From NCBI GenBank assembly GCA_023392515.1, contig JAEVYX010000094.1, positions 1 to 18,813 of the forward strand: a stretch of 18,813 bases of DNA. Reading direction: 5' to 3'. Below are positions 1-6,398 of this stretch, in pieces. Position 1 is the first letter of the stretch. Each line of letters starts with the position of its first letter. The translations under genes and the position numbers were made by a program. Under the pieces are notes generated by a model, which saw nothing but the letters and a program-made list of their open reading frames with translations, was not told where the DNA came from and ran no database searches. The DNA is from Bacillota bacterium. GTDB taxonomy: Bacteria; Bacillota; Clostridia; Christensenellales; Aristaeellaceae.

Positions 1-382
1 AAAGGGTCACGTTCTGCGTATCGCTGCCCACCAGGGTGTATCCCTGGGGTACCTTGCCAGAATTAGCCTGAATGGGATTGTCGCCTTGCGTAAGTTCACG
101 GGTTTCGCGACCCAGTTCCGACCCGTCAGCCTCGCTGACGTACACCACGTCCACCGTGCCAGTCGCCGGTGCGGGAGGAGCATAAGTAAAGGTGACGGTT
201 TCAGGGCTCTTTGTGCCATCTGCGTAAAGGGTCACGTTCTGTGTATCGCTGCCCACCAGGGTATATCCCTGGGGTACTTTGCCAGAATTAGCCTGAATAG
301 AATTATCGCCCTGAGTAAGAGGCCGGGTCTCCCGGGTTAGTTCCGCCCCGTCGGCTTGGCTAACATACACCACATCCACCGA
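1..382 (-). repeat. 225-bp tandem coding repeat, at least 1.7 copies
   Basis: Positions 1-157 repeat the start of the unit at 158-382, with a period of exactly 225 bp (75 codons), so the frame is kept. Over the 52 residues shared by both copies I count 6 differences. Nucleotide differences are uneven: about 3 in the 60 bases that encode the GKVPQGYTLVGSD part, and about 15 in the next 60 bases. More copies may lie beyond the left edge. Confidence 0.9.
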
Positions 383-838
383 GCCGGTCACCGGTTCCGG
401 AGCTGGTACGGTAGCTGTAGAAATGTAGAGCAAATATGTAGCCACCGGCTGGGAGCCACCGTTTTCAAATGCGTTGATATATACGGCTTTATTGGGGTCG
501 AGAACCCCGCCGGGATCTTGCACGGTCGCGAGAGGTTCGCCCTCGCCGGGCACAAATGCATAATTGGGATGATTCGGGTGTGAAATATGGAGCGTCATTC
601 CATTTGAAAAAGCGCTGCCATCCACCTGCATCCAAAATACATTTTCACCCGCTCCCTCCACCGGCATGGCGGCAGCGGATGCGGGATTGCCGTTGCCATC
701 CGTATACCCGACGGATATAACCAGGTTTTTCCAGTCTTCCGCAGCAAAAGCTACGACCGGCAGCATCTGGCATGCAGTCAACAAGACCATCAGCCAGGCG
801 AACAGTCGGCGACGGGAGGTGGCAGTATGTTTTTTCAT
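1..838 (-). CDS. Secreted protein with MucBP-like tandem repeats (3' end outside window)
   Basis: The reading frame opens at an ATG at 838 behind an AAGGAGGG site (848-855) and stays open to the left edge, giving about 279 visible residues. The N-terminus is a classical signal peptide: MKK, basic stretch, hydrophobic core, AFA-A cleavage site near residue 36. Residues ~37-152 form a domain I do not recognise. From S153 a 75-residue repeat begins (VDVVYVS.ADG.EL.RET...GYTLVGSDTQNVTLYADG...ETVTFTYAP). The second copy starts at T228 and is cut off after 52 residues. The GYTLVG...VTFTY pattern resembles MucBP-type repeats of Firmicute surface proteins, so a role in surface binding or as a stalk is inferred. 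The anchor (LPXTG, SLH or other) would be outside the window. The gene is transcribed from its own promoter at 878-906. The exact family of the repeat is uncertain. Confidence 0.85.
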   Translation of the reverse strand, partial: MKKHTATSRRRLFAWLMVLLTACQMLPVVAFAAEDWKNLVISVGYTDGNGNPASAAAMPVEGAGENVFWMQVDGSAFSNGMTLHISHPNHPNYAFVPGEGEPLATVQDPGGVLDPNKAVYINAFENGGSQPVATYLLYISTATVPAPEPVTGSVDVVYVSQADGAELTRETRPLTQGDNSIQANSGKVPQGYTLVGSDTQNVTLYADGTKSPETVTFTYAPPAPATGTVDVVYVSEADGSELGRETRELTQGDNPIQANSGKVPQGYTLVGSDTQNVTL

Positions 839-877
839 GGATTGATTCCCTCCTTGTATTGGTGAACCCTACATACG

Positions 878-906
878 ATTGTAGTATGCATAAAGCGGCT
901 TGTCAA
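878..906 (-). promoter_or_regulatory. Sigma-A type promoter of the secreted repeat protein
   Basis: On the minus strand, TTGACA (906-901), a 17-bp spacer and TACAAT (883-878) make a near-consensus promoter. Transcription would start near 871, leaving a leader of about 33 nt before the ATG at 838. A short dyad, CATAC-N7-GTATG (872-888), is centred on the -10 box and could be an operator. Confidence 0.8.
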
Positions 907-930
907 TTGAAAAGGCGTTGGAAAATCTTG

Positions 931-947
931 CGCCGGAACCATTCCGG
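931..947. repeat. Perfect 7-bp inverted repeat upstream of the Nudix gene
   Basis: GCCGGAA-CCA-TTCCGGC lies in the 188-bp divergent region between the secreted-protein gene and the Nudix gene, 80 bp before the Nudix start. It could be a hairpin in the Nudix leader or an operator. I could not find a convincing promoter for the Nudix gene in this gap, so its role is open. Confidence 0.5.
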
Positions 948-1026
948 CAGGAGTGAGGGGGAATGCTGGCGAATAACGTTACCCATGCGGCAAAAATACG
1001 GCCTAGTCATAAGGAGGAAGCTTAAC

Positions 1027-1581
1027 ATGGGGGATGAATCCTTGCGGGAAACCCCTTTTCATAAAGAAGAGGTATTTCGGGGAAAAATCATCAACGTGGA
1101 GCATTGGCAGGTGCATCTTCCCAATGGGAAGGCGGCGCTCCGGGAAGTGGTGAAGCATCCGGGAGCTGCAGCCATTGTGCCCGTGGATGACGAGGGCTTC
1201 GTTACCTTGGTGCGCCAGCACCGGGTTGCTATCGACCGGATGACCTGGGAGATTCCCGCAGGAAAGCTGAACTTTTTAGGGGAAGATCCCTTAGCGTGCG
1301 CCATACGGGAACTGGAAGAGGAAACAGGGCTGCGTGCGGAACATTGGGAAAAGCTATCCTTGGTGGATACTACGCCCGGATTTTGCACGGAACGCATCGG
1401 CCTGTACCTGGCCACCGGGCTCAGCCAGCATGAGGCGCATTCCGACCCCGACGAGTTTTTGCACATTCAGCGCGTCCCTCTTGCCCAGGCAGTTGCTCAG
1501 GTCATGGCAGGAGAACTGCGGGATGCCAAAACAGCGCTTGGAATATTGATGGCTTTCCACCGGTTGAAGAAACAAGATTGA
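1027..1581 (+). CDS. nudF: Nudix hydrolase, ADP-ribose pyrophosphatase type
   Basis: This 184-residue protein should cleave ADP-ribose or a similar nucleoside-diphosphate sugar to AMP plus a sugar phosphate in the cytosol. The Nudix box spans residues 79-102, with the core REL-EE-ETGL at 94-102; Glu98 and Glu99 are the expected metal ligands. The IPAGK sequence just before the box and the N-terminal ETPFHKEEVFRG...V.LPNG strand pattern fit the ADPRase family, as does the length. The start is the ATG at 1027, set by AAGGAGGAAG at 1011-1020; a longer frame open from 772 has no such site. One oddity: between the first Gly (79) and the first Glu (86) of the box there are six residues, not the usual five. 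It is followed by two same-strand genes, probably co-transcribed. Substrate cannot be fixed from sequence alone. Confidence 0.88.
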   Translation: MGDESLRETPFHKEEVFRGKIINVEHWQVHLPNGKAALREVVKHPGAAAIVPVDDEGFVTLVRQHRVAIDRMTWEIPAGKLNFLGEDPLACAIRELEEETGLRAEHWEKLSLVDTTPGFCTERIGLYLATGLSQHEAHSDPDEFLHIQRVPLAQAVAQVMAGELRDAKTALGILMAFHRLKKQD

Positions 1582-1643
1582 TTCGCACATACACATAACG
1601 ATTGATAAGAGTATGCGCATCCCCACCCATATGATTTTCTTCA

Positions 1644-1663
1644 TGGTTTACCGGAATAAACCA
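1644..1663. repeat. Short inverted repeat before the small membrane peptide gene
   Basis: TGGTTTA-CCGGAA-TAAACCA forms a perfect 7-bp stem with a 6-nt loop. It ends 11 nt before the AGGAGG (1675-1680) of the 49-residue ORF. It may be a leader hairpin between the Nudix gene and the peptide gene; there is no U-tract, so it is not a terminator. Confidence 0.4.
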
Positions 1664-1687
1664 ACCTTTGAAAAAGGAGGAAGGGCA

Positions 1688-1837
1688 ATGAAATCGCAGC
1701 GAGGGTATGCTCTCTTCTTGGGATTAATGGGCATATTGCTGTTTATAGGATTACTGTTGCTTGTCTTTGGCAGTATTACTTACGCTCAGATGCCTTTCTC
1801 CCCAAACGGTCCCTTTTCCATAGCCCGTATTATATAA
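1688..1837 (+). CDS. 49-residue single-span membrane peptide, unknown
   Basis: The start is the ATG at 1688, seven bases after a strong AGGAGG (1675-1680); a longer in-frame extension back to 1613 lacks such a site. The peptide has a basic N-terminus (MKSQRG), one long hydrophobic helix (about residues 7-33, rich in Leu, Gly, Ile and Phe) and a short polar C-terminus (PFSPNGPFSIARII). It is most likely a small integral membrane protein with a cytosolic N-terminus. It lies 106 bp after the Nudix gene and 36 bp before the acetyltransferase on the same strand, so co-transcription is likely. I recognise no family. The strong ribosome binding site is the main reason to believe it is translated. 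Confidence 0.6.
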   Translation: MKSQRGYALFLGLMGILLFIGLLLLVFGSITYAQMPFSPNGPFSIARII

Positions 1838-1873
1838 GAAAATAAATCAAAAGCCCGAAAGGCCTGACCGCTC

Positions 1874-2458
1874 ATGCTGTTATTTGAAAATGCGTTTTCC
1901 CGTTTACCGGAACTACACACGCCCAGGCTTCTCCTGCGCAGTATGCGCATGAGCGATGCTCAGGATATATTCGAATATTCCCGCGACCCTGAAGTAGCGC
2001 GGCATGTCCTGTGGGAGGCGCACCAAAACATTCACCAGACCCGGGCTTATATCCGGTATGTACTGCGCCAATACCGAACCGGATCCCCCAGCAGTTTTTG
2101 CATTGAATTAAAAGAAACCGGAAAGGTGATTGGCACCATCGGCTACATGTGGGTAAGTTCAGAAAACCGTTCGGGAGAAGTGGGATACAGCCTTTCCCGT
2201 GCTTATTGGAATCAGGGCTACATGAGCGAAGCCCTGGATGCAATGATCCGCTTCGGGTTTGATACGCTGAATCTGAACCGTATTGAGGCCCAGCATGAGA
2301 CGGACAACCCCGCCAGCGGCAAGGTGATGCAGCATGCAGGCATGCGTAAGGAAGGCACGCTTTGCCAACGCCTATTTAACAAAAGCCGTTATGTAGACGT
2401 GGATGTATATGCCATTCTACGCCGGGACTGGCAGAAAAATGGCGGCCATCCCGTTTGA
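1874..2458 (+). CDS. GNAT acetyltransferase, RimJ/RimL type
   Basis: This 194-residue cytosolic protein should transfer an acetyl group from acetyl-CoA to an amine, possibly a protein N-terminus as in RimJ/RimL relatives, or a small molecule. Visible family marks: TPRLLLR (16-22) at the start of the fold; GYSLSRAYWNQGYMSEAL (104-121), the acetyl-CoA pyrophosphate loop in the usual Q-G-Y form; RIEA (136-139); and DNPASGKVMQHAGM (144-157), the late motif typical of this subgroup. Length is normal. The start at 1874 has only a weak GAAAGG site (1857-1862), so translation may depend on the upstream gene 36 bp away. A strong hairpin follows the stop codon at a distance of about 30 bp. The substrate is not predictable from sequence. 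Confidence 0.87.
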   Translation: MLLFENAFSRLPELHTPRLLLRSMRMSDAQDIFEYSRDPEVARHVLWEAHQNIHQTRAYIRYVLRQYRTGSPSSFCIELKETGKVIGTIGYMWVSSENRSGEVGYSLSRAYWNQGYMSEALDAMIRFGFDTLNLNRIEAQHETDNPASGKVMQHAGMRKEGTLCQRLFNKSRYVDVDVYAILRRDWQKNGGHPV

Positions 2459-2489
2459 CCATCAGGAGCGCATCACCAATGTATATGTC

Positions 2490-2533
2490 AATACCCTCCC
2501 CTTTGGGCAAGGCCCAAGGGGGAGGGTATTTTC
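2490..2533 (+). terminator. Strong intrinsic terminator after the acetyltransferase gene
   Basis: A 19-bp stem (2490-2508 with 2512-2530, one G-U pair) and an AAG loop are followed by a short T-run (TATTTTC). It ends the Nudix/peptide/GNAT unit. A second, smaller hairpin, GGGTAT-N6-ATACCC (2524-2541), overlaps its 3' arm and is followed by GTTTTCGTTTTC. The long stem could also stop transcripts arriving from the opposite gene (stop codon at 2587-2589), though there is no T-run on that side. Confidence 0.85.
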
Positions 2534-2586
2534 AGATACCCGTTTTCGTTTTCAGGGCAAGCTTATCCTAATAGAAAACCTTCGAA

Positions 2587-4221
2587 TTACATTCCACTGC
2601 CGGCGAAGAGCTGCAGAACCGACTGGGGAAGGTTTTGCATTGCCATCATGAGGCTCATCATTGCGGTGTTGTATGCCTGTTCACCCCAGGCCGTGATTTC
2701 CTCGACAGTCATTGTGCCAAGTTTTACATCATCTGTGGGAACAGCCGGGAATGCTGCTGCCTCTGCAGACTCGGTCTTAGCCTGAACGGTGAGAAGGGGC
2801 TGATCCAAGCCGGTCATATAGGCATCAATGGTGCGATCGGATTTCACGTCGGTGCCGTCAAAATCAGAAGTGGTTTTACCCTTCAGGGAGAACCCGGTGG
2901 GGGCACCTTCGATCAAAGCGTCCAGGCTGACTGCCCAGGTTTCATCGGCATGGTTTTCGGTTGCCTTTTCCTCGCTGTCAAAGGCTAGGCTTCCGCCAAA
3001 TACTTCCTTGCCTTCCTCCAAGGCGCTGATCGCAATTTTGAATTGAGCGCCGGTGGTGGTCAATCCATCCTTTACAGCAGGCAAGATATCTTTCCAGGAA
3101 ATATCCATTACGAAGCCTTCCGCAGAGGTATCCAGCTTCATGGAAACCTGGTTGGAAGCGCCCAACTCATTTTTGTTTGTGTATCCAGCGAGGAAAAATA
3201 CGGCCTTTTCGCCAGCAACATCAGGATTGGCAAAAGACATGTTCAGTTCGGCGGCCACTACATCGCTCGTTTCATTCATCAGCAAGGTCACGGTGATGGG
3301 GTCCGCCAAGACTGCCGACGCGCTCTTTTCAAATTCAGCGGGCATCAAAGGCAGCGATTTGCGAATTTCAGCCTTGACATCGTCGGTGAACATTGCCTTG
3401 TTTTCAGGGGAAGTGGAGGCTAAGAGTTCCAATAGCTTATCCAGATTGTCTGCCTTCATAGCCCAATCGGTCAGGACCTGCAAGAGGCCTTTCACATCGC
3501 TCGCCGTAACGGAATATACGGTCTTAGCGGATGCTTTGCCATAGAGTTCACTTTCGAAGGTGCCTTCCGTTGTTACAGCGGCGGCAAGGACATTTGCAGC
3601 CCAAGTCTGAAGGGGCACCATGAGGTCGTTTTCCAGGCTCTGCGCGTCAAACTCAGGAATATCTAAGGCGAAGGCACCCTCCAACGCCGCCATATCGCCC
3701 TTTGATACGGCGAGTACGCTGTTTATGGAGGCCTTGTAGGATTCAATAGCTGCCTTAGTTTCAGCAATAACCTGCGCATCTACTTCGGACTGTTCCATCT
3801 GCTCAATGACCAGGTCTGAAACGGTTACATAAAGCTGAAGAAATTCCTCGGCAGTAAAGCTAAGTACGCTGTTCCCCAAGAGGCTGCTCTTGAGATAAAG
3901 CCGGTCTCCCTCGGTTTGCGCGGCAAAAGAAAGGGAGGACTTATCCTGCAGGAACAGTTCAATGATTCCAAGGGACTGGGTCTCATTCTCCTGCGCGGTT
4001 GTCTCCAGGCGCATGGATTTGAGCAAGTCGGCAACGACTGCTGTTTCTTCCTGTGCCAAGAGCATTTCCCCCGGGACAAAGGTAACGGTCGTCTTGAGGC
4101 TGCGGCCGGAATCCGATGCCTTTTTTTCAAAAGATTCGGCTGCCGATTCCCCCAAGGAAAGAACGGGGACTGCCAGCAACGCCAATGCCAGCACAAGGGC
4201 GACTAGTCTGCGGTGGAACAT
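2587..4221 (-). CDS. Exported protein of unknown function, cysteine-free
   Basis: The start is the ATG at 4221, seven bases after AAAGGAG (4229-4235); a longer frame from 4314 overlaps the promoter and is rejected. The product is 544 residues. Residues 1-24 (MFHRRLVALVLALALLAVPVLSLG) form a signal peptide with no lipobox cysteine, so it is secreted or loosely attached. The mature part is acidic, contains no cysteine, and alternates Ser/Thr/Ala/Val-rich likely beta strands (for example GDRLYLKSSLLG and the VTLLMNE region) with helical stretches. The C-terminus is methionine-rich (MMSLMMAMQNLPQSVLQLF). I see no catalytic motif and no family I can name. It has its own promoter. A scaffold, binding or cell-envelope role is possible, but no function can be supported. 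Confidence 0.8.
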   Translation of the reverse strand: MFHRRLVALVLALALLAVPVLSLGESAAESFEKKASDSGRSLKTTVTFVPGEMLLAQEETAVVADLLKSMRLETTAQENETQSLGIIELFLQDKSSLSFAAQTEGDRLYLKSSLLGNSVLSFTAEEFLQLYVTVSDLVIEQMEQSEVDAQVIAETKAAIESYKASINSVLAVSKGDMAALEGAFALDIPEFDAQSLENDLMVPLQTWAANVLAAAVTTEGTFESELYGKASAKTVYSVTASDVKGLLQVLTDWAMKADNLDKLLELLASTSPENKAMFTDDVKAEIRKSLPLMPAEFEKSASAVLADPITVTLLMNETSDVVAAELNMSFANPDVAGEKAVFFLAGYTNKNELGASNQVSMKLDTSAEGFVMDISWKDILPAVKDGLTTTGAQFKIAISALEEGKEVFGGSLAFDSEEKATENHADETWAVSLDALIEGAPTGFSLKGKTTSDFDGTDVKSDRTIDAYMTGLDQPLLTVQAKTESAEAAAFPAVPTDDVKLGTMTVEEITAWGEQAYNTAMMSLMMAMQNLPQSVLQLFAGSGM

Positions 4222-4272
4222 ATAAAATCTCCTTTCACCTCTTATCGCATTCAAGCAATAGAGCATGCCCTT

Positions 4273-4301
4273 ATTATATAAGGAATGCCTGTTTTTGTCA
4301 T
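4273..4301 (-). promoter_or_regulatory. Sigma-A type promoter of the exported protein
   Basis: On the minus strand, ATGACA (4301-4296), a 17-bp spacer and a perfect TATAAT (4278-4273) lie about 50 bp before the ATG at 4221. Transcription would start near 4266. The longer reading frame starting at 4314 begins upstream of this promoter, which supports the downstream start. Confidence 0.75.
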
Positions 4302-4397
4302 CTGTTTCCTGCATGAAAGATACGTCCGAAAGCTTGAAATCTATCGATGCAATGTTTTTGCGTTCTCATCAGGATAGGTAACCGTCCCAACCGATCT

Positions 4398-5747
4398 TTA
4401 CCAATCACATGATTGATCTTTCTGCATTCGCCGTGCCTCCTCCAGGAGAGCTTCCGGCTGGTTTTCTAGCTTTTCATCCATCACCCGGGCCAACAGACCG
4501 GAAAGGATTCGGCCGATGGCGGGACCCGGTGGGATGCCCAAAGCTATCAAATCGCTGCCGTTTACCTTTAAGTCTTTCAGCGACAGGCAGGGGCTTTCCG
4601 ATAAAACCTGCGCAAGGACTTCCTCCACCTGATTGAGTTGTGCCATTTTTGTAGGAAGCTCAGCGGGGGATTGGGCGGCTGCATCCGCCCTTTTGATAAC
4701 AAGAAGCTGCCTTAAAGCTTCTTCCCCCATCCGGGCCAGCCATTTGCGCACAGAATGCCGGGCGGGTGCGATATCATCCCCATGAAAGCGCACCAGTGTT
4801 TCCACAGCCTGTACGGTGCGATTATCAAACCGTAAACGTTTTAGGATGGCTTCAGCCATTTGGGCGCTTTTTTCGGGATGACCGTAAAAATGTCCGATCC
4901 CGTTTTCATCCTGGGTAAAGCAATCAGGCTTGCCTAAATCGTGCATCAAAACAGAAAGGCGGATGATTTCCTGCGGCGGTGATGCGAAGAGCGCCTTCAA
5001 GGTATGTGCCCACAAATCCAGGTTATGGTGGGGGCTTTTCTGATCGAATCCCTTCATAGGCTGCAATTCAGGCAGGAAAACACAAATTACCGAAAAAAAG
5101 GTGTTCAGGATATCCACTGCGCCGGGCCCTGTCAGAAGGCGTACAAACTCTACCCGGATACGCTCCTGAGCCACGGCTTTCAGGCTTTCCCGATGATCGT
5201 ACAAACTTTTTGCAGTGGCAGGCTCGATGGAAAATTCATAAGTGGCCGCAAAGCGCAGCCCACGCAGCAAGCGCAGCGCATCTTCCGAGAAACGCCGGTT
5301 CGGATCACCCACACAGCGAATGAGCTTACGCTGCAAGTCCTCCGCCCCGCCGAAAAAATCAAATAACCCTTTTTGAGGATGATATGCCATGGCGTTGATG
5401 GTAAAATCCCGACGGCTCACATCCTCTTTGAGGCTTTCCACAAAGGAAACGCTGTCAGGGCGGCGCTGATCGGTATAAGGGCCGTCCACCCGGAAGGTGG
5501 TTACTTCATAGGGCGCTTGATCCATCAGCACTGTCACTGAACCGTGCTTTAGCCCTGTCTCAATCACGCGAAAGCCGGAGAAGACTTGTAATATTTTTTC
5601 GGGAGGCGCACTGGTGCAAATGTCCCAGTCATGGGGCGAAAGGCAAAGAAGGCTATCCCGCACGCATCCGCCCACCACATACGCCTCAAATCCCTCCGCT
5701 TCCAATCGGTCAATGATCCGAGCCGCCCCGTAAGGTATGTGTATCAC
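4398..5747 (-). CDS. cca: CCA-adding tRNA nucleotidyltransferase with HD domain
   Basis: It adds or repairs the 3'-CCA end of tRNAs using CTP and ATP. With the GTG start at 5747 the protein has 449 residues. Visible class II features: VVGGCVRD (24-31), the nucleotidyltransferase signature; HDWD (39-42), whose Asp40 and Asp42 are the metal-binding pair; RRDFTINAMAY (112-122); and RFSEDALRLLRGLRFAA (152-168) with ERIRVEF (195-201) in the neck/body. An HD domain follows, with VLMHDLGK at 266-273 and further histidines (YGH at 288-290, FHGD at 321-324), as in longer COG0617 members. The start is set by GGGAGGT (5755-5761) seven bases upstream; a frame from ATG 5795 begins before the likely -10 box. 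The gene reads away from the small exported-protein gene and shares its upstream region. No clear terminator follows. Confidence 0.95.
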   Translation of the reverse strand: MIHIPYGAARIIDRLEAEGFEAYVVGGCVRDSLLCLSPHDWDICTSAPPEKILQVFSGFRVIETGLKHGSVTVLMDQAPYEVTTFRVDGPYTDQRRPDSVSFVESLKEDVSRRDFTINAMAYHPQKGLFDFFGGAEDLQRKLIRCVGDPNRRFSEDALRLLRGLRFAATYEFSIEPATAKSLYDHRESLKAVAQERIRVEFVRLLTGPGAVDILNTFFSVICVFLPELQPMKGFDQKSPHHNLDLWAHTLKALFASPPQEIIRLSVLMHDLGKPDCFTQDENGIGHFYGHPEKSAQMAEAILKRLRFDNRTVQAVETLVRFHGDDIAPARHSVRKWLARMGEEALRQLLVIKRADAAAQSPAELPTKMAQLNQVEEVLAQVLSESPCLSLKDLKVNGSDLIALGIPPGPAIGRILSGLLARVMDEKLENQPEALLEEARRMQKDQSCDW

Positions 5748-5780
5748 GTCCGTTACCTCCCGTTTTATGGCGCTTATCTC

Positions 5781-5789
5781 AGTATACCA
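5781..5789 (-). promoter_or_regulatory. Extended -10 promoter of cca
   Basis: On the minus strand, TGG-TATACT (5789-5781) is an extended -10 element; the -35 region (5809-5804, TCGGCT) is poor. Initiation near 5774 would give a leader of about 26 nt to the GTG at 5747 and would exclude the upstream ATG at 5795. Confidence 0.55.
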
Positions 5790-5839
5790 CGGCATGTAAG
5801 GATAGCCGACTTTTTTATGTTTTAAAAACGGAAAAGCCT

Positions 5840-5869
5840 TTGACAGTATTCATATACTTGAAGTACAAT
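5840..5869 (+). promoter_or_regulatory. Sigma-A type promoter of the small exported protein (and perhaps hppA)
   Basis: TTGACA (5840-5845), an 18-bp spacer and TACAAT (5864-5869) make a near-consensus promoter. Transcription should start near 5876, leaving about 25 nt to the ATG at 5901. The spacer holds a small dyad, AGTAT-TCAT-ATACT. No equally good promoter was found between 6320 and hppA, so this may also serve hppA. Confidence 0.75.
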
Positions 5870-5900
5870 AGAAAGGATTTCGCAAAAAGGAGGCTGGAAT

Positions 5901-6320
5901 ATGCGGCGCTCTTTTGGCGCACGAAGCCGATGGTTTTCGTTGTGTTTTCTGCTTATTTTGGCCTTGTGTTTTTTGCCGCCCGCAAATCTTGATGCAAGTT
6001 TTGATTTAAAACAAAATACTATTCCACTCCGTACAAAAACCATATTTGACAAAGACAATCGGGGAGTTGGACAGCAATATGCATTGATATCTCAGCCCCA
6101 GTGGGAAAAGGACGGGGTTTCAGGCTGGATTCTGTACCTGAAGCCCCATCATCGTGCATACACGCAAACCATTCCTTTTCACCCGGTGTTGTCTCTCACC
6201 TGGCTTAGGCCGCTTGTTTCAATCATGCAGGATGTCGGCCAGGGCGAAATGGCCACCCGAATGGGTGGCCACGCACCGCCCCCTATGGCTCAAATAAAAA
6301 AGGCAAAAAAGAGCGCTTGA
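5901..6320 (+). CDS. Small exported protein, unknown
   Basis: The ATG at 5901 follows AAGGAGG (5887-5893) by seven bases and sits 25 nt behind a strong promoter, so start and expression are well supported. The product is 139 residues. Residues 1-32 have a basic N-terminus and a hydrophobic core (FSLCFLLILALCFLPPA), then ANLDA-SF as a possible cleavage site. The mature part is short and polar, with a basic C-terminal tail (QIKKAKKSA). I recognise no family. The last ~30 codons overlie a perfect 9-bp inverted repeat (6250-6271), and this tail looks less protein-like than the rest. The original gene may have been longer, or the frame may run through what was once non-coding sequence. It lies 78 bp before hppA on the same strand. 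Confidence 0.6.
   Translation: MRRSFGARSRWFSLCFLLILALCFLPPANLDASFDLKQNTIPLRTKTIFDKDNRGVGQQYALISQPQWEKDGVSGWILYLKPHHRAYTQTIPFHPVLSLTWLRPLVSIMQDVGQGEMATRMGGHAPPPMAQIKKAKKSA
6250..6271. repeat. Perfect 9-bp inverted repeat inside the small exported ORF
   Basis: TGGCCACCC-GAAT-GGGTGGCCA forms a tight, GC-rich hairpin with a tetraloop. It lies in the last third of the 139-residue ORF, about 130 bp before hppA. There is no T-run, so it is not a plain terminator; it could slow ribosomes, protect mRNA ends or mark a processing site upstream of hppA. Confidence 0.6.
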
Positions 6321-6398
6321 AATAAAGCGGTTTTATCGCCATGCTGTTTGCAAATCTCTATATGGATTGGTCACTATATTGATGAGGAGTGTTTCGCA

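Noticed and set aside
1..382. CRISPR-like or mobile repeat at the left edge
   Set aside because: The period is 225 bp, in frame, and the units encode protein repeats; there are no short direct repeats with unique spacers and no transposase.
772..1026. N-terminal extension of the Nudix frame back to an ATG at 772
   Set aside because: It overlaps the start of the divergent secreted-protein gene and its promoter, has no ribosome binding site, and the family length fits the start at 1027 with AAGGAGGAAG.
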